From: Nitrosospira sp. NpAV
GTDB lineage: Bacteria > Pseudomonadota > Gammaproteobacteria > Burkholderiales > Nitrosomonadaceae
Direction of reading: 5' to 3'
Length of the DNA stretch: 64,000 nt
Assembly (NCBI RefSeq): GCF_000832065.1
Contig: NZ_JXQM01000001.1
Span: forward strand, 186,001 to 250,000
This document shows, in pieces, positions 1-8,913 of the stretch. Within the stretch, counting starts at the first letter, position 1, and each line of letters starts with the position of its first letter. The notes under the pieces are model-generated. The model was not told the origin of the DNA. It ran no database searches and saw only the letters and a list, made by a program, of their open reading frames with translations. A program made the position numbers and the translations under genes.

Positions 1-362
1 ATGGCGCGATGCGCGTAGACGGCAACTATGGGGGCACGCTTGGCTATGAACCGAACAGCTACGGCGAGTGGCAGCAACAACCGGATTTCTCCGAACCGCC
101 GTTGAGCCTCGAGGGTGCCGCCGACCATTGGAATCATCGCGTGGACGAGGATTACTACTCCCAGCCCGGCAACCTGTTCCGTCTGATGTCTCCGGCACAG
201 CAACAAGTGTTGTTTGAGAATACCGCACGTTCGATCGGTGGTGCGCCTCGGGAAATCCAGATTCGCCATATAGGGAACTGCCTGAAAGCCGACCCGGCCT
301 ATGGCCGGGGAGTGGCCAATGCGCTGGGAATTCCGCTTAATGAGGTATCTTGGAAAGGATAA
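1..362 (+). CDS. catalase, C-terminal part (cut by window edge)
   Basis: The last ~118 residues of a monofunctional haem catalase, which breaks hydrogen peroxide into water and oxygen. The frame is open to the left edge. Visible family landmarks are the MRVDGN segment, the tyrosine/asparagine-rich stretch after it (YEPNSYGEW), a [12 protein letters not shown] stretch and the [17 protein letters not shown] helix, ending with a [11 protein letters not shown] motif typical of clade-3 catalase C-termini. The haem-binding and catalytic residues lie outside the window. The gene converges on the LuxR-type regulator that follows. Identification is secure; subtype is not. Confidence 0.93.
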   Translation, partial: GAMRVDGNYGGTLGYEPNSYGEWQQQPDFSEPPLSLEGAADHWNHRVDEDYYSQPGNLFRLMSPAQQQVLFENTARSIGGAPREIQIRHIGNCLKADPAYGRGVANALGIPLNEVSWKG

Positions 363-448
363 GGAAAACGGCATATTCCGTTGCGTGCACCAATCATGAT
401 GCAGATGCTAGTTAACTGTGGCGAACTGTGCAAACACCCTCGTATTTC

Positions 449-1636
449 TTATGCATTCTGGCTTAATGTCACTAACAATTTAACTAGCATCGCGCGGTTT
501 GCCGTATTCGTTTTTCCATATATGCGGTTAAGGTGGGTTTTGAGCGTATTGATGCTCAAGCCGCATTTGACGCTACTTTCCTCTAGACTCTTTCCGTCCA
601 TTATCAATTCCGCGACAGAAATCTCTGCCTTAGTTAAGCCATACGCATTTGTCAGCAGGGTATGGTTAATTTCAACTGGTGCAGCACCATCCGTAATAAA
701 CGCAATAGCCTTTGGATTGCTGTGCACGCCAACCGCAAAACCATGTTGGACGGGCAAGGATGAAAAATTGAGCGTAAATACCGGCTTTCCCGAGGGCCGC
801 GATATAACCACCGTTTTTGAGAAATGTTGAGCGGACAAAATACTTGGCTTCACGGCTTCGCGTATGGCTTCGTCCATTAATTCCTGATTGCGCGTCAATT
901 TAGCCACAAGATGTGTCCGGCAATGTTGATGATTTTGGACCTGTAAGCGTAAGCCGTCCTCCAGGCTGAGTATGCGCAATGCTGCCTGATTGCTGAATAC
1001 CACTTCTTCGTTTTCACCCATCAGCAAAATGCCGTGGTTTAACCGATCCAGTGCCGTCAGCGTATTTGCCAGCTGATATTCCGCATTGCGCAGCCGCGAC
1101 GCGACGCCCATGGCACGCGAAACGTGCGGCAACAAGAGCGAAGATTTCCACCTGTCCTGAACGCTAAAGCCGGTGTCATTCAGATTACGAAAATAGGATA
1201 TCACCGTGGGGCGATGCACCTGGGAATCGAAACCATAAACTGTATTAACAAGTACCTGCCCAATTCCGATCTTGGATAGAAATTCCTGATACCAGGTTGA
1301 TTTCGCCAATTCCTCGGTTGACACAATATCTTCACCGGTGAATATCAGGCCTTCCTGAAAGCGATTACTTTGTATTGCAGCCGTGGTCCATATATCTAGA
1401 GGTTGATAGCGAGTTCGCCACAACTCCATTGCAGCTTCCGGAATACCGTAGTTGAAATAGAAGCCCCCGTCTTGAGGCAGCATCGTCGGCGTGAACAACA
1501 TTGCCATGGGCGCTTCCAGCCACTCTGCCATGGCCGGTAAAGTATCACTCCAAGCCGATGGGTTAAGCGCCGCTTGATATACGCGATCAACCAGTCCGCT
1601 CAAATCGTTGAGTTCTGTTTGGACGATGGAAGACAC
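449..1636 (-). CDS. LuxR-family transcriptional regulator with PAS-like middle
   Basis: A 395-residue DNA-binding regulator. Residues ~332-392 form a LuxR/GerE helix-turn-helix: LTKAEISVAELIMDGKS, then the recognition-helix segment INTLKTHLNRIYGKT. Residues ~198-225 (HGILLMGENEEVVFSNQAAL) look like the start of a PAS fold. The N-terminal ~190 residues resemble the uncharacterised sensor region often joined to this HTH in proteobacterial one-component regulators. The ligand is unknown. It is transcribed away from the truncated protease gene, and a perfect dyad at 1766-1785 lies in the shared upstream region, so auto- or divergent regulation is possible (inference). Confidence 0.85.
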   Translation of the reverse strand: MSSIVQTELNDLSGLVDRVYQAALNPSAWSDTLPAMAEWLEAPMAMLFTPTMLPQDGGFYFNYGIPEAAMELWRTRYQPLDIWTTAAIQSNRFQEGLIFTGEDIVSTEELAKSTWYQEFLSKIGIGQVLVNTVYGFDSQVHRPTVISYFRNLNDTGFSVQDRWKSSLLLPHVSRAMGVASRLRNAEYQLANTLTALDRLNHGILLMGENEEVVFSNQAALRILSLEDGLRLQVQNHQHCRTHLVAKLTRNQELMDEAIREAVKPSILSAQHFSKTVVISRPSGKPVFTLNFSSLPVQHGFAVGVHSNPKAIAFITDGAAPVEINHTLLTNAYGLTKAEISVAELIMDGKSLEESSVKCGLSINTLKTHLNRIYGKTNTANRAMLVKLLVTLSQNA

Positions 1637-1765
1637 GACTTGGCTCCCTCTAAAACGTGTCAGTTGGATTCCGATTCTTATGGAAGCAAGTTAATTAACG
1701 CTCACCTCGTTAGATATTTGTAGCACATTATTTGAAAAATATTTTAAGCAAATTATTCTGAAGCG

Positions 1766-1785
1766 CGTCACCCGAACGGGTGACG
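1766..1785. promoter_or_regulatory. 9-bp perfect dyad in divergent intergenic region
   Basis: CGTCACCCG, AA, CGGGTGACG: a perfect 9-bp inverted repeat with a 2-base centre, 130 bp upstream of the LuxR-type regulator and 115 bp upstream of the protease fragment. No T-run follows on either strand, so an operator is more likely than a terminator. The role is inferred. Confidence 0.45.
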
Positions 1786-1900
1786 ACATTGATGTGTCGC
1801 ATGTTTAGAATGGCATCAGAAGTTGGCTATCAATAATACTTAAAGACAAGCACTTACTCTTTGAAGACTTAGAAAAACCCTGTTACTGGCCTATTAAAGG

Positions 1901-2281
1901 GTGCTATCAATAAGAATTATGGAAAGTATTGAATCGATCATTAGCGACGGAAGCGAAATTCTTGCAGCACTTCCTAAAGGTGACCCTCGAATTAGAGTTG
2001 CTCTCCTTGATGGGCCGGTGGATGTTACACATCCTTGTCTTGAAGCAGCAGCCATCCAGCTAAGCGATCCGTTTGAGTTTGGCCGACGAGTTGGTGGTAA
2101 GGCAACAGAGCATGGCACTCAGATAGCCAGCGTCATTTTTGGTCAACCCGGTACATGTATAGAGGGGTTAGCTCCCATGTGCCATGGAATTTCGATAGCA
2201 ATCTATCGGGACGAAGATTCCGGACGTATCGGGGGCACGTCACAACTGATGTTGGCATCAGCCATCGAATCGGAATATTGA
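1901..2281 (+). pseudogene. truncated subtilisin-like (S8) protease
   Basis: A ~120-residue fragment matching the first third of a subtilase of the PatA/PatG (cyanobactin maturation) style. The catalytic Asp motif (RVALLDGPVD) and the catalytic His motif (EHGTQIASVIFG) are both present, about 40 residues apart. The frame then stops shortly after LASAIES, so the Asn and Ser motifs are absent and no active enzyme is possible. Another frame just after the stop reads IGILIISSA, which might be decayed downstream protease sequence. Starts at GTG 1901 or ATG 1919 are possible. Family is fairly sure from the two motifs; calling it a decayed gene is inference. Confidence 0.7.
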
Positions 2282-2470
2282 TTATTTCTTCAGCTACTAG
2301 AGGTTAATATGCCAATCGTATTTCTTCCTCAGTAGTGACCCTACCCCATCATGAAGCTAATGAAAGGGCAGGTCAGACCTGCGTCTATAAATAAAACATG
2401 TGTCGGGGACAGATGGGTTTGTTCTCGTTTGGAAGCTAATTTTTAACAACAATCAAAAGGAGAAGAGATC

Positions 2471-3928
2471 ATGTACCCATTAGTTGACAGCCCTGTAAAA
2501 GACATAACTTTCGGCGATGCTACGCAACTGACCTTAGACAATTACTACGACGTACTAAAACTCCATGTCGGCACACTGCAGAAAGAAGAATATCTGCAGC
2601 TTAAGGTAGCCGCGGATACGTTAGATATTTCATCAAAAGGAGTTCCAGATGGAGGCTACAAGTGGTTTTCGTACTACAACATGCTGCGGCGCTCAGATAG
2701 AGCGATCTCACCAAGTCCTGTAATGGGAACAGTTCAAACAGCCGTTGCCGATCTGTCGCAGGTTTACGGAAATTTCTTGCATCTTCTTAGACAATATGTG
2801 GTGAAGAAGGTCCTCACACCGGAAGAGCAGTTGTTATTGGCGGACTTAGATAAAACACTCGAAATGATCCGCAGGCAAATGAGGGAGTTCGCCATACAAG
2901 ACCGAGCAGATTGGAAAGATTATGCGGAGGCCATGGGATATGAAATAGGCGATATGAGCGCTTACGTTCAATGGAGCAACGTATACGGGCATCTGCGCGA
3001 CATCGAAGAAAAGATGCGTGAGCAGCAAACAGTCACATTTGACAAGAAAACCATTCTGGATCGCCAATACCCGGAACCGGCCGACAGAGAGGTCGTGGAT
3101 GCCGAATTTAACTTTGACAATCCTTCAATGCGTCTGCGGTATCCCATATTTCCGGATTATGAGTATCCAAATGGTGAGCAATTCAATCTTACGTACTTAG
3201 CATTATTACCACTTGGCTCTACAGCACTGTTCGATGATCGACGCGTGCTTACGTGGAACATGACGCTTGAAACCATTAAAACGAATCCGGCCGGCGCTTT
3301 TACTGGTAGTTTTAATAAGGCTACACAGGCTTCTAAATCGATAACTACCGATTGGGGTGGTTCCGGGAACGTTAGTTATGGTTTCATAAGTGCGAGCGCA
3401 AGCGCATCGGAACACAAAGAAATTTCCGAAGATTTTAAGAAAGGGTTGAAAATTTCTATTGGTTCCAAAGCCGCGTTCTCGGTGGGAATTCAGTATCCCG
3501 CATGGTTCAAACCCACTTTATTTACACACAAACGAGTCTTGGAAAATATCCGTGATTTCGAAGAATTCTTTGGAGCTAAGGGTACACTTCTTTACTATCC
3601 GACGCAGTTAATCATTGTACGAGGTTTTGCGGTCGAATTCGAATCCTCGCAGGCTTGGAAATATGACTTCGTCAAGAAATTTAGCGCTTCAGCTGGAGGG
3701 GGCTTTAACGCATTCGGCATTGGTTTCGGCGGAAAGGCCAGTTATAGCTCACATGAGGAAGAGCATAAAGTTGATCAGAGTGGAACTAAATTAACTATTT
3801 CCGATGGGGAGGGTACGCTCCGATTCGTTGGATATGCTTTAAAAAAGAACACAGTTTTTGTGGATGAAGTAAAGAAAGATATGGCGAAATCACTTGGGCA
3901 GGCGGTCATTGATGAACAAGACCAGTAG
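2471..3928 (+). CDS. unrecognised 485-residue protein
   Basis: I do not recognise this family. A strong ribosome-binding site (AAGGAGAAGAG) precedes the ATG. There is no signal peptide or clear membrane helix. Residues ~95-195 are helical and charged, with heptad-like stretches. From ~230 on the protein is rich in Gly, Ser, Thr and aromatic residues in alternating strand-like patterns (SYGFISASASASEHKE; SASAGGGFNAFGIGFGG), followed by a strand-rich C-terminus. Such small-residue amphipathic strands occur in pore-forming and shell-forming proteins, but that is only a resemblance. Its 3' end overlaps the next gene by 17 bases, so the two are probably co-translated. Confidence 0.75.
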   Translation: MYPLVDSPVKDITFGDATQLTLDNYYDVLKLHVGTLQKEEYLQLKVAADTLDISSKGVPDGGYKWFSYYNMLRRSDRAISPSPVMGTVQTAVADLSQVYGNFLHLLRQYVVKKVLTPEEQLLLADLDKTLEMIRRQMREFAIQDRADWKDYAEAMGYEIGDMSAYVQWSNVYGHLRDIEEKMREQQTVTFDKKTILDRQYPEPADREVVDAEFNFDNPSMRLRYPIFPDYEYPNGEQFNLTYLALLPLGSTALFDDRRVLTWNMTLETIKTNPAGAFTGSFNKATQASKSITTDWGGSGNVSYGFISASASASEHKEISEDFKKGLKISIGSKAAFSVGIQYPAWFKPTLFTHKRVLENIRDFEEFFGAKGTLLYYPTQLIIVRGFAVEFESSQAWKYDFVKKFSASAGGGFNAFGIGFGGKASYSSHEEEHKVDQSGTKLTISDGEGTLRFVGYALKKNTVFVDEVKKDMAKSLGQAVIDEQDQ

Positions 3929-4325
3929 AATTTCAGCAATTATTTTGGCGAGTGCCGTCTCGGCTTGTGCAACAATTCGAGTTCCCCTATGCCCTGCTAT
4001 TGCAGAGAAAAGCTATCCCAGCGAACAAGTTGGCGAAGTGGTTAATCGATATATGGCTGAGCGGGCGGCAAGTAAAAACGTTGCAATTAGTCCCCTTTCC
4101 TCCTTCGCTGCAGAAATCAGTGGCTCAATATTTGCCATAGAGTGGTTTGATCGAAATTACCCGTGGATGATGTGCGCTTTTGAATCGAGGCACATGTTAT
4201 TAGACCGTCAAACATTTATGTCGTGCATGCATCATGCATCCGAGTGGATGAGAGTTGTAAAGTCAGACCAACCGGAACATCTGATGAACAGAGAGACGAA
4301 ATACGAAGAGAATTGCGTCAACTAA
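3912..4325 (+). CDS. small lipoprotein of unknown function
   Basis: 137 residues from the ATG at 3912. An in-frame TTG at 3894 is possible, but the 3912 start puts the positive n-region (MNKTSR) directly before the hydrophobic stretch. A lipobox-like ASAVSAC suggests lipidation at Cys-15 or so and anchoring to a membrane. The remainder has four to five Cys and several Trp/Met (WMMCAF, FMSCMHHASEWM) and matches no family I know. It overlaps the end of the 485-residue protein in another frame, suggesting a two-gene operon. Low GC and odd codon use mark both as accessory. Confidence 0.65.
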   Translation: MNKTSRISAIILASAVSACATIRVPLCPAIAEKSYPSEQVGEVVNRYMAERAASKNVAISPLSSFAAEISGSIFAIEWFDRNYPWMMCAFESRHMLLDRQTFMSCMHHASEWMRVVKSDQPEHLMNRETKYEENCVN

Positions 4326-4867
4326 AGAACTAGACATCATTTTAATTAAACTGACGGCGGACAATGAGATGGGGGAACGGCTCTGTTGGTTCAACTGTGA
4401 AAGAAGCTCGTCATTAGGGGAGTGGTAAGCCTGAAATGCGGTATTTCAGGCTTACCCTCGGAAAGTGGTGGAGTTATACAAGGGCCTGAATTTTGTGGTC
4501 TGCAAAGAAAAGCTGCCGACCCAAAACTTCTCATAACCAAGAGATTTTTTCTGAACATGAATAAATTATGCTGATCGCATAAAAAGAAAACTGGAGGCAC
4601 AGATGATTCAGAACGGATCGGCGCGTTTGCATGATTCTTGTTATCGAGCGCAACGATCTAAAAGACGCTAGAACGACACAAGCTCTAAACGTGCATACAG
4701 AAAGTTCGTAACCCGATACAGTCGCGGATTCCCTGTCACTGCGTGCAAAGAGATGTCTGCAAGATTATGCTAGGGGATATTGGTGCATAAGTTTCCCCGT
4801 CAAGTAGACAGTTCAGAAGTAGAATTCTTCCCTGCTGACGTCCCCTCAATTCCGATGGGATTCAAAA
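4326..4867. other. gene-free stretch before IS remnant
   Basis: About 540 bases with stops in all frames and no convincing coding sequence. The only clear structure is the 14-bp inverted repeat at 4424-4456. The outer end of the neighbouring IS remnant should lie near 4800-4867, but I could not define a terminal repeat there. Confidence 0.5.
4424..4456. repeat. 14-bp perfect inverted repeat (hairpin)
   Basis: GGTAAGCCTGAAAT, loop GCGGT, ATTTCAGGCTTACC: a perfect 14-bp stem with a 5-base loop about 100 bp after the small lipoprotein gene. No U-tract follows, so it is an atypical terminator. It could be a transcript-end hairpin or a mobile-element end. Confidence 0.6.
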
Positions 4868-5711
4868 CTAGAATCTGGCCACTTCTGGCAATCTGACCTG
4901 GTTGGATTTAACGTATTCGCTTGGGGTCAGTTTTCCAAGCGAACCGTGGGGCCTATGATCATTATAGTCGCGTCGCCAAGCTTCAATGATACGCTTTGCC
5001 TGTTCCAGGGATTCGAATTCGTGCGTATTCAAACATTCGTCACGTAGACGACCATTGAATGACCCGCAAAGCCCGTTGTCCGTAGGCTTCCCAGGGCGCG
5101 TGAAGTCAAGCTGCACCTTGTTCTCCCAAGCCCAGAAGTCCAGTGCCCGGGAAGTAAATTCGGTGCCATGGTCCACCGTGATGGATGCTGGCAGGCGAAC
5201 CGTCTTGCCTACTCGGCCGAGTGCCTCAACCACGCTGCTGCCGGTTAACCGAAATCCCACCTCTAATACCGGGCTCTCACGACTCCAGTTATCGACGACC
5301 GTCAGAACCCGAAACGCTTGCCCATTGACCAACTGATCGTGCACAAAATCCATGCTCCAACGCTGTCCTGGCGCTGTAGGCACCGGTGCCGGCCCACGGT
5401 GTAGGCTCATATGCTTCTTTCGGCGTACCCGCATGCGCACTTGAAGACCTTCCAGGCAATATAGCCTGTGGACACGTTTGAGATTGACATGCCAACCTTC
5501 GCGCCGAAGCAAAACGTGAATGCGCTCGTAACCAAATCGTGGACGGCTCATGGCAATGTCGCGAATGCGCATGCGCAATCCTGACTGATCCTTGGCCGTA
5601 CTCTTGCGGTACCAACTGCCGCGAGAGAAATTTGCCTAGCCGACACGTCCGTTCAACGCTCACCTTGCACATATCGATGATCCATCGAACAATTTCCCGG
5701 CGGCGTGTCGG
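4868..5711 (-). pseudogene. IS3-family transposase orfB, frameshifted, catalytic Glu lost
   Basis: DDE integrase-type transposase. The first ~30 codons (LTPTRRREIVRWI, then a VERTCRL stretch) are in one frame. From near 5622-5637 the matching frame changes (SRGSWYRKSTAKDQSG) and stays open to 4868, so there is one frameshift. The HTH_21 segment (RPRFGYERIHVLLRREGW) and the rve core are clear, with catalytic Asp in WSMDFVHD and in ITVDHGTEFTS. The position of the third catalytic residue, normally Glu directly before SFNGR, is Gly here (LCGSFNGRLRDECLN). A single base change (GAG to GGG) would explain it. The copy must be inactive. Confidence 0.85.
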
Positions 5712-5713
5712 CG

Positions 5714-5820
5714 TCAGACTTTTTTTCGGATGACGTCCTGTAGGATGTGCTTGTCCAGCGTCAGATCAGCCCCCACGCGCTTCAACCGCGCATTCTCTTC
5801 CTCAAAGCAAGTCGAAAGCA
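5714..5820 (-). pseudogene. IS3-family transposase orfA, 3' fragment
   Basis: The closing ~34 codons of orfA: a leucine-zipper-like EEENARLKRV segment followed by DLTLDKHILQDVIRKKV and a stop, the typical orfA end. The A7G run at the end gives the -1 frameshift into orfB. The N-terminal HTH part is missing. Confidence 0.75.
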
Positions 5821-5991
5821 TTACACAATTCAACGCAACAGCACAGTTCACTGGGCGCTATGACGCCCGCCAGATTCGTGAGACCGCATCGTTACAACCC
5901 AGGGTGCTCCTGCACTTTATAGCTAACCCTAAGAAGAACATCAGTTACAGTAGGGCATCATTTCGAGAGGGCGCACGACCAGTTGCTCGGA

Positions 5992-7173
5992 TTAGTATCT
6001 AGAGCCACACCTAATCTTTTCTGTCCCACAGGCAATCAGTCGCATGACTGACGGATTAGCTAGATAGGTAGTATGAGCCGTCTCAGGAGGTTCAAAAAAA
6101 CCGAAGTAGGTATTCTTGTTCGATACGACGACGTCTACCACGTCATAAGTTGCAACCTCCTTTGAGGGAACTAAAATGTATGAGAATAAGTCATTTGGGT
6201 CCGAAAACGCGATAACTTTGGGTATTGAAGGAGCCGTAAGCGAGGGACGCATCTTCTTAATGGCAATCAATGCTGCTAATGGATCGGTCGGATAATTTGC
6301 GCTGTTAGTAAGAAAAAATGAAGTGCCATCAAGCGACTGATCGGCCAACGCAAGGATGGGCATCTGGTTGGCACCCATGAACACTAAGGCTGTCCTGTCA
6401 AAGGTACGCAATCCAGCTGCCTTTGCATTTTTCTCTTCGCTATGGATCAGTTTGTAAATGGCGTCAAAGGTTATTTTACTACCTAGACTCTCGGTAATAA
6501 ATACCAACGGTGTTGACTCTGTGGCGGCGATATTAAAGTCGTAGGCAGAGGCTGATTCTCTATTTAACGAAGATACCGCAGTTAGAATAGCCTTCTGTAC
6601 CTGTTGAACGATGGCATCTCGAGACTTACCCTGATAAATAATAGCGTCCGCAAGGCAGTCGTTCAACAATCTGTCCTTGAGTTTTCGATTGAAGGTGGCT
6701 CTTTCATACGGATATGCGGGTTTTGAAAAACCACTATCGGTGCAGGTTTTGGACTTCTTTGTCTGGTCGGCGCAAAGCTGATGCTTTAGCGGCGCTACGA
6801 CGGGCGACCAAACCAGAGCACTGGTCCGGACATTTCCCCCATCTACGGAAAGATTCGATTGGTAAAGGGTTACTTGAGTACCATCAACTTGGGTTGTTTC
6901 AACCTGCGGATCGGGCTCTCCACCCAAGATCAAATTGAGCTGCTTGATACTATCCTTGGCCCATTCCGCACTATGAGTGCACATGCCGTGTACCATAAGC
7001 ACGTCCAAGGTATGATTTGGTGCTACGGCCACTAGTTGCGAGATTCCATGGAATTTGGTCTCTCCTGACGGGCGGGACTCGAACGCAGGATTTTTGAAGG
7101 GAGTTGAGCATGCAAAAAGCAATGACACACTGCTAAGTAACACAACGGCGCGAGAAAAATGACTGAATTTCAT
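5992..7173 (-). CDS. lipoprotein with alpha/beta-hydrolase signature
   Basis: 393 residues. The start MKFSHFSRAVVLLSSVSLLFACS is a lipoprotein signal peptide with the lipobox Cys near residue 22. After a strand (LDVLMVHGM, residues ~57-64) typical of the first core strand and oxyanion loop of alpha/beta hydrolases, the segment VFITESLGSK (~225-233) fits a nucleophile elbow of form x-E-S-x-G with Ser-229. A catalytic Asp/His pair cannot be assigned with certainty; candidates are in FSDPNDLF and in the C-terminal PPETAHTTY. Substrate unknown. It is followed on the same strand by another lipoprotein gene upstream (94-base gap), so they may act together at the envelope. Confidence 0.75.
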   Translation of the reverse strand: MKFSHFSRAVVLLSSVSLLFACSTPFKNPAFESRPSGETKFHGISQLVAVAPNHTLDVLMVHGMCTHSAEWAKDSIKQLNLILGGEPDPQVETTQVDGTQVTLYQSNLSVDGGNVRTSALVWSPVVAPLKHQLCADQTKKSKTCTDSGFSKPAYPYERATFNRKLKDRLLNDCLADAIIYQGKSRDAIVQQVQKAILTAVSSLNRESASAYDFNIAATESTPLVFITESLGSKITFDAIYKLIHSEEKNAKAAGLRTFDRTALVFMGANQMPILALADQSLDGTSFFLTNSANYPTDPLAALIAIKKMRPSLTAPSIPKVIAFSDPNDLFSYILVPSKEVATYDVVDVVVSNKNTYFGFFEPPETAHTTYLANPSVMRLIACGTEKIRCGSRY

Positions 7174-7267
7174 TTTTTTTCCTCATCGATACTGGCCTAC
7201 AACGAATATCTCCGCATATTCAAGATGCTTCTATAACTGTTGAAAGTGAGAATTGAATAGCTTGAGA

Positions 7268-8722
7268 TTACTTTACCGGTATAGCCGCTGGTTTTACAGT
7301 ATCTTGGAGAAGTTTATTATTATTATATTTTTGAAGTTCATAGGTTAGTTGTTCAGCCTGGGCCTGAGTCATATCACGTTCATCCCGAATTCGTTTGACA
7401 CGAAGCGTTAAAAGTTCGCCGGGTACGCTAAGTACTAATTTCAGTATATCCAACGGAATGTTGATCACTCCGATCAGAGAGCTGGGCTTGGTTACATCAA
7501 TTTTAGTCAGCATTCCATCGACGATTGTCAGATTAGTCTTCTTAGTAATTAATGCTCCACGGTTGACGTCCACTGCGTAAACTCTTCCTTTGTTTGGAGC
7601 CATCACCATCATTTGATGCGTTTGAGGGTCCACACACCAAGGATGGTCTTGTACGCTCATATTTATTTCTGGCCCAAAGGACAGTTCTAACACATAGGGC
7701 ACCGAAGTTCGAAAGAGTAGGCCTGTGGTTCGGTCTTTGCTAACTTCTTCTAACTCATTAGTCGCTGAATTGCTTGTTTCAGCATCCGTTGCTTTATTTT
7801 GTTGCTCCTTCAGTTCTTTTTCCATCGTGCCTATTGCAACGTTTGCCGTATCTCGATACTTATTATATGTCGATCTTTCTTCGTTGTTTTTTGCGTTCTT
7901 TAAATTCTTTTCTGACTCGGCTTTCCATTTCTTCAGATCATCTATTTTTCTTTGTAAGACACCTGCTCTCTTCGGCACGGTTACAGAGACAGGAGTTACC
8001 GAAAATTTCATGGGCACACGGTTAAGTGTCAGCAAATCGTTTAAGTCGTCGATGGAAAACGGGGATGCTTCATTTTTGACCGACGAGGGGTCGAGGTAAG
8101 TAAATATTTTTACAGGCTCAAGTTCTGGGCATTGAGAGCCATCAAGAGCCATTATTTCTGCCAACCGAATTCCGATTTCGGCAAGTTTTATGATTGCTTC
8201 TCCTGACTTATCTATTGATGTAGCTTCTATAGTTTGTAGCAATTGATTAGCTCCAACTCCAATTTTTATGTCATCCTCCGTAGCACTCTCCGGGTTGTAT
8301 TCCAGAAAAAAGGGTGGCCGACTGGTATCGGGAATTAGCAATGGTGCTCCAATTGTTACTTCGTACTGGCCAATTTTTTGGGAAACAGGGGTCGGACTCA
8401 TGGGTGTGCCCGGCTTTACAGCCGGGGTTTCGGCATCTGCGAGCTCTGGCGTTTTTTTATCTTTAATTATTTTTGAGTTTTTGGTTTCGGGAGTATCTGC
8501 AGGTGGTTTGTTTGTAGCTAGAGTGATGGTTATAGGAATGAGAGCCTGGGGTAAATAATATGGGACACCAATTCGGGCGGGAGCGGTAGATGATTTTGGG
8601 TAGGACACTGAATCTGAGGGTGGCGTAAAGATTGAATTCGGAAATTTCGTTGTCCTCAATATCGGTGTGGAGCAAGCACTCATAACCAGCAACAATATAG
8701 ATGCCAAAATAACTTTTTTCAT
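7268..8722 (-). CDS. lipoprotein of unknown function with coiled coil
   Basis: 484 residues starting MKKVILASILLLVMSACST: a lipoprotein signal with Cys at ~17. Then comes a Pro/Thr/Lys-rich low-complexity linker (~75-115), a mixed region, a lysine/glutamate-rich coiled coil at ~255-325 (LKKWKAESEKNLKNAKNNEE), and a C-terminal domain ending in a further charged helix (RIRDERDMTQAQAEQL). No family recognised. It lies directly upstream of the hydrolase-like lipoprotein on the same strand. AT-rich codons and its place beside an integrase remnant mark it as accessory. Confidence 0.7.
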   Translation of the reverse strand: MKKVILASILLLVMSACSTPILRTTKFPNSIFTPPSDSVSYPKSSTAPARIGVPYYLPQALIPITITLATNKPPADTPETKNSKIIKDKKTPELADAETPAVKPGTPMSPTPVSQKIGQYEVTIGAPLLIPDTSRPPFFLEYNPESATEDDIKIGVGANQLLQTIEATSIDKSGEAIIKLAEIGIRLAEIMALDGSQCPELEPVKIFTYLDPSSVKNEASPFSIDDLNDLLTLNRVPMKFSVTPVSVTVPKRAGVLQRKIDDLKKWKAESEKNLKNAKNNEERSTYNKYRDTANVAIGTMEKELKEQQNKATDAETSNSATNELEEVSKDRTTGLLFRTSVPYVLELSFGPEINMSVQDHPWCVDPQTHQMMVMAPNKGRVYAVDVNRGALITKKTNLTIVDGMLTKIDVTKPSSLIGVINIPLDILKLVLSVPGELLTLRVKRIRDERDMTQAQAEQLTYELQKYNNNKLLQDTVKPAAIPVK

Positions 8723-8913
8723 ATTTATTCCCCTGAAATTTTTTGTGAGTTTTTTTTCACTGAGATTAGTTCTTTATAGTTGATCTTGGGAAATAATCAA
8801 ATCCTGGCCAACACCTGTGGAGCTTATTCATGCCGATATTAAGACGGTGCTGAAGCAATTCTTCCCTTGAATAGCTATAGATCCAACCGCTTGTGACATG
8901 AAGTACACCAGCA

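Larger units (their letters stand above)
4868..5820 (-). mobile_element. decayed IS3-family insertion sequence (partial)
   Basis: Remains of an IS3-type element (IS407-like orfB) read on the minus strand. It keeps only the last ~30 codons of orfA (5714-5820), the A7G slippery run at the orfA/orfB junction that these elements use for -1 frameshifting, and orfB. Upstream of ~5820 the sequence no longer resembles orfA, so the 5' end is lost. orfB carries an extra frameshift and lacks the catalytic Glu. No terminal inverted repeats or target duplication could be located. Confidence 0.8.

Noticed and set aside
381-830. 149-residue plus-strand open frame
   Set aside because: Lies antisense inside the C-terminal half of the LuxR-type regulator and resembles no protein.
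4391-4600. 69-residue minus-strand frame
   Set aside because: Spans the 14-bp hairpin, weak start and no recognisable sequence.
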